NCBI GenBank assembly: GCA_025457815.1
Contig: JALOTQ010000003.1
Location: 1-41,781 of the forward strand
Length of the DNA stretch: 41,781 nucleotides
Direction of reading: 5' to 3'
Source: Thermoplasmata archaeon
GTDB taxonomy: Archaea; Thermoplasmatota; Thermoplasmata; UBA10834
Both the position numbers and the translations under genes were made by a program. Below are positions 35,807 through 41,781 of the stretch, one piece after another (the first letter of the stretch is position 1; the number at the start of each line of letters is the position of its first letter). The notes under the pieces were generated by a model, which saw only the letters and a program-made list of their open reading frames with translations, ran no database searches and had not been told where the DNA came from.

Positions 35807-37273
35807 ATGAACGATCGAATGCTCACAGTTCTCAGCAAGAATGACATCGAGGCGATCCACGGGGCGACCATGGAGGTCCTCGACAGAACCGGTGTGAAGA
35901 TGGACTCCCCTGAGGCTCTGAAGCTGCTTCAGGAGCATGGTTGCGAAGTGGACGAGAAGACCAAGACCGTACGCATGAACGAGGCGATCGTCATGGACGC
36001 GGTCAAGAGTTGCCACGGGAACTTCAGGTGGCACGGGCGCTCAGAGAAGGATTCGTTCGACGTCGTCAATGGCAAGACGAAGTTCGGTCCCGGGGCCCAA
36101 TGCCTATACTACATCGACCCGGACACGGGTGAGTTCAGGCATTCAACGCTCCAGGACGGGATACGGATCTGCAGGCTGCTCGACGCACTGGACACATGCA
36201 GCCTCGGATATGTTCCTGTCTACCCCACTGACGTGCCTGATGGTGCCATGAGCCCGATCATGTGGGTCGCGGGATTGGTGAACACGTCCAAGCCCACGTA
36301 CGGCGGCTGGGGGGATGATGCCGAGTTCGAATTGATGCTGCGCGTTGCCGAGGCGCTGCTTGGCGACAGGGAGCTCGTGAGGAAGAAGACGCTGTTCCCG
36401 GCGTACATCGATCCGGTGAGCCCGCTCGGGCACGACCAGTACATGACCCAGACGCTTCTTAGGTACGCGCAGTGGGACATCCCGGTGTTCGTGATGGTGA
36501 TGGCCCTCGCGGGCGGGACCGCTCCTGCTTCTCTCGCAGGCCTGCTGGTCCAGCAGAACGCGGAGATTCTCAGCGCCGTGGTCACTGCCAAGTGCGTCAC
36601 TAAGCGCCCGAAGATCATCTACGGCTCCGTCTCGTGCCCGCTCGACATGAGGTCCGGCATCGCGGCGACAGGCTCCCCGGAATTCTCGCTCCTGGGCGTG
36701 GGGGCAGTGCAGATGGCCAAATCGTACGGCCTCCCGAGCGACATGGGCATCCAGAGCGACTCCAAGACCGTCGATGCGCAGACGACCTACGAGAAGACCC
36801 AGGCTGCCCTCATGGCAGTCATGTCCGGAGCTGACTTCGCGGAACTCTTCATGGGCTCCACCGAGGCGTTCAACGCGTTCTCGCCCCTGCAGCTGATGAT
36901 CGACGACGAAATTGCATCGAACGTTCAGCGCATCGCGCGCGGCATCGAGGTGAACGATGAGACGTTATCCGTCGGAGTCATAGGTAAGACCGGCCCGCTG
37001 GGCAACTTCCTGAAGCAGAAGGAGACTCTGACGCAGTTCAAGAAACAGCATATGATTCCGAAGCTCTCCGACAGGGCCACGCGGCAGCAGTGGACGTCGT
37101 CGGGCTCCAAGGATTCTCTCCAGAGGGCCAAAGAGCGCATGAGAGAACTGTTGAGGACCCACGAGCCCGAACCTTTGGACCCGGATGTGGCGAGGTCTCT
37201 CGAGGCCCTCGTGAAGGAATACACCAAGGAATATGACCTCGGGTCGCTGGCCAGAACCGGTCCGGTACGATAG
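35807..37273 (+). CDS. MttB-superfamily (trimethylamine/glycine-betaine type) corrinoid methyltransferase homolog, no in-frame amber codon
   Basis: IHGATMEVLDRTGVKMDSPEALKLLQEHGCEVDEKTKTVRM, TKFGPGAQCLYYIDPDTGEFRHST, ALAGGTAPASLAGLLVQQNAEILSAVV, GSPEFSLLGVGAVQMAKSYGLPS. Confidence 0.88.
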   Translation: MNDRMLTVLSKNDIEAIHGATMEVLDRTGVKMDSPEALKLLQEHGCEVDEKTKTVRMNEAIVMDAVKSCHGNFRWHGRSEKDSFDVVNGKTKFGPGAQCLYYIDPDTGEFRHSTLQDGIRICRLLDALDTCSLGYVPVYPTDVPDGAMSPIMWVAGLVNTSKPTYGGWGDDAEFELMLRVAEALLGDRELVRKKTLFPAYIDPVSPLGHDQYMTQTLLRYAQWDIPVFVMVMALAGGTAPASLAGLLVQQNAEILSAVVTAKCVTKRPKIIYGSVSCPLDMRSGIAATGSPEFSLLGVGAVQMAKSYGLPSDMGIQSDSKTVDAQTTYEKTQAALMAVMSGADFAELFMGSTEAFNAFSPLQLMIDDEIASNVQRIARGIEVNDETLSVGVIGKTGPLGNFLKQKETLTQFKKQHMIPKLSDRATRQQWTSSGSKDSLQRAKERMRELLRTHEPEPLDPDVARSLEALVKEYTKEYDLGSLARTGPVR

Positions 37274-37332
37274 GGAATCGGTGCCCGCTAGGAGCAAAAG
37301 GTACATTAGGAGCCTTACTCTCGGGCCATCCG

Positions 37333-38301
37333 ATGCCGAACCTGAACGTGGCCGTCATCGGCTCTCCGGATTACGCCAAGGGCATCGGCAAGAAATCCAC
37401 CACATCCGATGTCACGTTCTACGATCTCAAGAGAGGGGATGTGACTGTCTCCCTTGTTGAACCCACCAAGTATCCTGAGAAGCTCGCATCTCTGTTCTTC
37501 TCGGTCTCCCTCGCCGACGTTGCCGTCGTGGTCGTCGAGCATATCGGCCCGGTCTTCGGCGAATGCGTCGTCATGCTCGACTGCGCGGGAATCAAGAAGG
37601 GCTACATCGTGACCAAGGGCTACACGGCCCCGGAGCAGATCGCGCCTCTTACCAAAGGCACTGTCCTCGAGGGATATCACGTTGTCGCGGATGATCCGGT
37701 CAAGCTGCGCGAGATGCTCCTGGCAGAAGCGGAGAAGGTGGCGACAGACGAGAAAGTGGAAGGCGCTTCGAGAGGATCCGTTCCGGTCGACCACTACTTC
37801 GATGTGAAGGGAGTGGGCACAGTCGTCCTTGGATGTGTCTCGGCGGGGACAATCAGGAGACATGATGCCGTCATGGCCTATCCTGGCGCAAAGGAGGCGG
37901 AGATTAGGTCGATCCAGAAGCACGACGATGATTTCGATTCCGCGGCCAAAGGCGACAGGGTCGGCCTTGCCTTGAAAGGGATCTCCGTGAGCGACCTTGA
38001 CAGAGGGACAGTCCTCTCGAACGACGACACGCTGGTCAAGAGCCGCGAGATCGTCGCCCGAGCGCACCTCGTCAAGTATTGGCTCAACCCGTTGCGAGAG
38101 GGCATGATGCTCCACATCGGCCACTGGATGCAGTTCGAACCCGCAAGGGTGTTGTCCTTAGGGTCCGATGCTGACTGGCGCAACCCAGAGGTCAAGCTGG
38201 AGCTGCAGAAGGATTTCGTCTACCCTCCAGGGTCAAGGGCCGTGATGACTCACCTGGAGGGCGGCAAGCTCAGGGTCGTCGGTACACTCGACCTCGTCTA
38301 G
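37333..38301 (+). CDS. SelB/EF1A-like protein with degenerate GTPase domain (aSelBL-like)
   Basis: EF-Tu domain-2-like segment VPVDHYFDVKGVGTVVLGCVSAGTIRRHDAVMAYP...AAKGDRVGLALKGISVSDLDRGTVLS; N-terminal domain lacks GHVDHGKT and DxPGH motifs. Confidence 0.8.
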   Translation: MPNLNVAVIGSPDYAKGIGKKSTTSDVTFYDLKRGDVTVSLVEPTKYPEKLASLFFSVSLADVAVVVVEHIGPVFGECVVMLDCAGIKKGYIVTKGYTAPEQIAPLTKGTVLEGYHVVADDPVKLREMLLAEAEKVATDEKVEGASRGSVPVDHYFDVKGVGTVVLGCVSAGTIRRHDAVMAYPGAKEAEIRSIQKHDDDFDSAAKGDRVGLALKGISVSDLDRGTVLSNDDTLVKSREIVARAHLVKYWLNPLREGMMLHIGHWMQFEPARVLSLGSDADWRNPEVKLELQKDFVYPPGSRAVMTHLEGGKLRVVGTLDLV

Positions 38302-38365
38302 TCCAAACGAGACAGAAAAATGAGAAATCTCGAAAGGGTTTGAACCCGAGCTATTCCCGCAGGAA

Positions 38366-38866
38366 TCACTCGAGGAAGGGGGACTTCTTGACTATGGACG
38401 TGTTCGCCCACCAGTTGCCCAGACCCCACCATCTTCCCGGCTTCACGATCATCGTGCCGATGAAGAGAATGGCGTAGACGATATGGTCGTCCAAGAACGG
38501 GTTGTTTTCGGGCGGCAATCTCGTAGACCACAACAGTATCATGAGCGCAGCACCTGAGATGCCCGCGATCTTCTGACCGACGCCAAGTATCATAGCGACG
38601 CCGACCGCGAGAAGCGCCAGCATGAAGAGCGCATCAACGACGGAGTTCCCGGAGAGACCGCTCCAGAAGTCCGCGAGGAGTCCGTCCGCAGCGTACTGAA
38701 GGTAGCCCGCGGTCGGGGAACCTCCGTTCAGCCATGAGTTGCTTGATTCTGTCGCATATCCCAATCCGAATGTCTTGTCGAGGAACGCCCACAACAAGGT
38801 CCAGCCAAGGGCGAGTCTTACGCCCACCCAGATGTACTGCTCTTTCTCGAGCTTCTTGAGCTCCAT
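38366..38866 (-). CDS. DoxX/DoxD-like membrane protein
   Basis: ALGWTLLWAFLDKTFGLGYAT, FWSGLSGNSVVDALFMLALLAVGVAMILG, HIVYAILFIGTMIV. Confidence 0.7.
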   Translation of the reverse strand: MELKKLEKEQYIWVGVRLALGWTLLWAFLDKTFGLGYATESSNSWLNGGSPTAGYLQYAADGLLADFWSGLSGNSVVDALFMLALLAVGVAMILGVGQKIAGISGAALMILLWSTRLPPENNPFLDDHIVYAILFIGTMIVKPGRWWGLGNWWANTSIVKKSPFLE

Positions 38867-38967
38867 TGGTACACTCTCCCGTTGCCTATAACGGCGTTAT
38901 ATCGAGAGAGTCGGCCCTTATGAATCTATCACCGAAATCGGGCTCCGGGAGGGATGCCCGAGCTAAT

Positions 38968-38988
38968 GATCCAGAATGACCCTGGATC
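38968..38988 (-). terminator. 7-bp perfect hairpin downstream of zinc-ribbon membrane gene
   Basis: GATCCAG-AATGACC-CTGGATC, ~50 nt beyond the minus-strand stop at 39039. Confidence 0.35.
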
Positions 38989-39038
38989 CGCTGCCAGAGG
39001 CCGGGACGCACGGGCAGCGTCGCCACCGAAGAATGATT

Positions 39039-39500
39039 TCATCTGCACGGTGGTTTGTTGGTGACACTCTCGTAGACTTCGCGGACCTCGTTTGCTTCTG
39101 ACTCTCCCAATCGATAGTGGCCGTAGAGCACGGAGGAATAGCTGGCCGCTCTCGGATGTCTGCGAAGGGCAAATAGAATCGCAACGGCCGATGCGACTAA
39201 TGCAATACCTGTGAGCGTCAAGAAGACATCAAGAGCGAACAAGCCGAGAATCGACGCCGATACTCCGACAATCACCAGGGCGGCGAACATGAACACTCCG
39301 ATCTGCCACATCCAGAGCTCGTCCGACCAGTACACGTGCCCGAACTTGTCGATGTCCTTGGACTCGATCAGCGCCTCTGACTCCTGCTCGTCACCGAGCT
39401 TCGGCCGAGAGTCGAATCCGGCGCTGGTGAGATTCCTCCCGCACGCGCTGCAGTATCTTGCCTGCTCGCCGTTGTCCGCACCACATGCAAGACATTTCAT
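39039..39500 (-). CDS. Zinc-ribbon two-TM membrane protein
   Basis: MKCLACGADNGEQARYCSACGRNL, then two hydrophobic helices. Confidence 0.72.
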   Translation of the reverse strand: MKCLACGADNGEQARYCSACGRNLTSAGFDSRPKLGDEQESEALIESKDIDKFGHVYWSDELWMWQIGVFMFAALVIVGVSASILGLFALDVFLTLTGIALVASAVAILFALRRHPRAASYSSVLYGHYRLGESEANEVREVYESVTNKPPCR

Positions 39501-39752
39501 CGAACCACCGTATTGATGAGAAGAACGGCGGAGGGGCATTTAACAATTCTTCTGGGGTTCCCTAGGATGGGCACCATCTCTTCTTGGAGAACGGAAGAAG
39601 GAACCGTGACGGCTGAGCACGTTGCACGCGGAAAGCCAAACCGTACAGGCCCTACTCCAATTGGGGGAGGAATGGTTTGGAAGGACGCCGCAGTTCGCCA
39701 TTGCTCATCTCGTGATTCTCAGAGGAGACTCTGGGAGATTTGTTAGCAGGAG

Positions 39753-39826
39753 CGGGCCCGGTGGGATTTGAACCCACGTCGTCGGCTCCGAAGGCCAAAA
39801 GGATATCCGGACTACCCCACGGGCCC
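39753..39826 (-). tRNA. tRNA-Arg (anticodon UCG)
   Basis: Minus strand GGGCCCG TG GGGTAGTCCGGATATCC.. TTGGC-CTTCGGA-GCCGA .. GTGGG-TTCAAAT-CCCAC CGGGCCC G; 7-bp acceptor; loop CUUCGGA gives UCG; no encoded CCA; TATA-like tattatatg ~20-30 nt upstream. Confidence 0.93.
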
Positions 39827-39869
39827 GATGCAGTGATTGTGCTGGCATATAATAGGTTTTGGCGGAGCG

Positions 39870-39974
39870 CTAATGTCGGTGAGAGAGGAGCCGCAGAAGC
39901 ACGTACAATAGAACGAACAGCGCGATGCCAATCCCGACGATTCCCAGCGTGTCGACGATCAACACCTGTGCCAT
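39870..39974 (-). CDS. Candidate 34-aa single-TM small protein
   Basis: Manual translation MAQVLIVDTLGIVGIGIALFVLLYVLLRLLSHRH; below the 60-aa cutoff of the track. Confidence 0.45.
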   Translation of the reverse strand: MAQVLIVDTLGIVGIGIALFVLLYVLLRLLSHRH

Positions 39975-40019
39975 TGCAGACTGACAGAACGAGACTCCAG
40001 CCATATAGTTGTCGCACAA

Positions 40020-40517
40020 TCATCGCTTCTTGAGGCCGGCCTTCACGAACGGCACGAGGCCTCCCGCATCGAGTATCTCCCTGAGATGTGGTGGCATCGG
40101 CTCGATCGCAGCGACCCTCAGCCCGTCGTATGAGACGAACCTGTTGGCGGACATGTCCAGCTCGGCAGCCTCCCCTTCCTCGAACACAGCGAACGCCTCT
40201 GGAGAGACTACGACGGGGAGTGCGAGGTTCACTGCGTTCCTGTAGAATATCCGCGCGAACGATTTGGCGACTACTGCGCTGACGCCCGCGTGCTTGAGCG
40301 CAATCACCGCCTGTTCCCGGCTCGATCCGCACCCGAAGTTCCTGCCCGCGACGACGAAGTCCCCCCTGCGGACCCTGCCCGCGAACTGCCTGCTCGCACC
40401 CTCCATCACGTGAGCTGCGAGGTGTGCGGGATCGTAGTTGTCGAGGTATCTGCCGGGAATGATGAGATCAGTGTTCACATCGTCGCCGAACTTCCATACG
40501 CGGCCCCTGAAGGCCAT
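40020..40517 (-). CDS. leuD: 3-isopropylmalate/homoaconitate dehydratase small subunit
   Basis: RVWKFGDDVNTDLIIPGRYLDNYDPAHLAAHVMEG, VVAGRNFGCGSSREQAVIALKHAGVSAVVAKSFARIFYRNAVNLALPVV. Confidence 0.92.
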   Translation of the reverse strand: MAFRGRVWKFGDDVNTDLIIPGRYLDNYDPAHLAAHVMEGASRQFAGRVRRGDFVVAGRNFGCGSSREQAVIALKHAGVSAVVAKSFARIFYRNAVNLALPVVVSPEAFAVFEEGEAAELDMSANRFVSYDGLRVAAIEPMPPHLREILDAGGLVPFVKAGLKKR

Positions 40518-40816
40518 CGGTACCCACCTCTCTCCTGTGTCGTTAGTTGCGTTTTGTGATGTTATTCAACGCTTTATCTCTTGTCCCACGGGCGAGGTGC
40601 GATGCACTGATGTCGCGCACCCGCAGAAGAGCATACGAAACGGCCCGAGCATCAGTATCAAAATTGGTAATGAAAACCTCGCCTGGCTAGTACAATCTTC
40701 GAAGACGCCACATATGTGCAGAAACATACATTATCAACGACCAACCTAAGTTCCGTTCGCTCTAAGCCTGCGTCAGTACACGCAAGAGAGAGCTATCGTA
40801 GGGGGAGGAGGAGCAC

Positions 40817-41752
40817 ACGAGTAGACGTTGTGGGCTCGTAGTCTTAGCATTTGTGGTAGTGGCAGCGATGACGATCGCGCCGTCGGGGCTGGCATACACG
40901 GGCGGCGTTGTGGATTCCGATCTTGCTTATGACTGTGGCGGCTCGTGCCACTCTGCGCCGAGCACGTCGGTTATCGAGATGTATGCTTCCTCCGTGAATC
41001 CCACACCAGGACAGACGGTCACCGTCACCGTGAACGTCACGGGCGGCGAGTGCGTCGGCCGCATGATAGGTGTGATGCTCGTTGCCTCTTTGCATGTGGA
41101 GAACAGCCTGCCCTCGGATGAGAACTGGACCATCCTGTCCGATCCGAGCGGTTTCACTGCGTACAACTACTTCCAGGTCGAGACTTTCACCGGTGAGGCC
41201 TCTTTGACCTGGACGCTCAAGGCGCCTTCGACCAGCGGCGTCCGGACGCTGTACGCGCGCGAGATGCACGGAAACGGGGGCATGTACGGGAACGACTGCC
41301 TGACCGGCGTCATCTTCACAATCGGTGAGTCGGAAATGGCCGTGTGCGCACCGAGCATATACGTATCCACTCCGTCAGAGGGGGAGAAGGTTTACGGGGA
41401 AGTCACTGTGTGCGCGAACGTGCAGAGCACGAAGCAGCACTGCTACTGCGTGCTCAGAGTCGACGGAGAGACGCTTCAGAACGTCACGAGCGGCCCGTAC
41501 GCGTGGAAGATCGACACGACGATGTTCGACGATGGCACCCACGTCATAAACATCACTGCCGTCGACGCTGACGGCCACGTCGGTTCGTTCGAGTTCGTGA
41601 TAGAGGTCAACAACGAGGGTGAGCGCGCCCTCTACCTCGCCTGGCTCGCCACCATGGCGTCAGGGAGCTTGCTGATAGTCGCGATCTCGGGGCTGGCCAT
41701 CACCGGGGCGCTGTTCTACAGGTCCAAGGGATGCTGCAGGAAGGTGAAATGA
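40817..41752 (+). CDS. Secreted C-terminally anchored protein with CGGSCH motif and Ig-like domain; probable non-canonical start
   Basis: Frame from ACG 40817: (M)SRRCGLVVLAFVVVAAMTIAPSGLAYTGG..., SD-like ggggaggagg at 40802-40811; ORF track start is GTG 40853. C-terminal TM LAWLATMASGSLLIVAISGLAITGALFY. Confidence 0.65.
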   Translation, partial: TSRRCGLVVLAFVVVAAMTIAPSGLAYTGGVVDSDLAYDCGGSCHSAPSTSVIEMYASSVNPTPGQTVTVTVNVTGGECVGRMIGVMLVASLHVENSLPSDENWTILSDPSGFTAYNYFQVETFTGEASLTWTLKAPSTSGVRTLYAREMHGNGGMYGNDCLTGVIFTIGESEMAVCAPSIYVSTPSEGEKVYGEVTVCANVQSTKQHCYCVLRVDGETLQNVTSGPYAWKIDTTMFDDGTHVINITAVDADGHVGSFEFVIEVNNEGERALYLAWLATMASGSLLIVAISGLAITGALFYRSKGCCRKVK

Positions 41753-41781
41753 TGGTGAGCATGTCCGCGCTTCACTCCCTG

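Noticed and set aside
35807-37273. In-frame pyrrolysine (UAG) in the MttB-like gene
   Set aside because: The track translation runs uninterrupted to residue 495 and ends at the expected C-terminus; no internal amber.
1-41781. Mobile elements, prophage, toxin-antitoxin or defence island
   Set aside because: No transposase, integrase, restriction, Cas or TA proteins recognised; gene content is mostly housekeeping and lineage-specific membrane proteins.

Overview
High-GC, gene-dense archaeal chromosomal window, probably Euryarchaeota/Thermoplasmatota-like by inference. Supporting markers are PurP, Nep1, RPA plus an RPA-associated protein, RpoK, uS2, MEMO1 and BRE/TATA-type promoters. I support about 43 CDSs, one tRNA-Arg(UCG), and several intergenic perfect hairpins. 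No CRISPR array, rRNA, transposase or phage module was seen. Most second-look signals are 'degenerate active site' proteins and structural oddities: (1) a TusA-DsrE-IscS sulfur cluster whose IscS-like protein keeps the catalytic Cys but has the PLP-lysine HK replaced by ND, plus two other active-site changes; (2) an MttB-superfamily methyltransferase without an in-frame amber, next to a SelB/EF1A-like protein with a ruined GTPase domain (aSelBL-like); (3) a RAD55/KaiC-like protein that has lost its P-loop; (4) a 28-32 kb array of duplicated zinc-ribbon membrane proteins interleaved with two DUF2085-like proteins and punctuated by hairpins; (5) two secreted-protein genes whose signal peptides and Shine-Dalgarno sequences point to an ACG start codon; (6) small genes missed by the 60-aa ORF cutoff (rpoK with a TTG start, and a 34-aa membrane peptide). 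Functional names come from motif recognition by eye; no searches were run.
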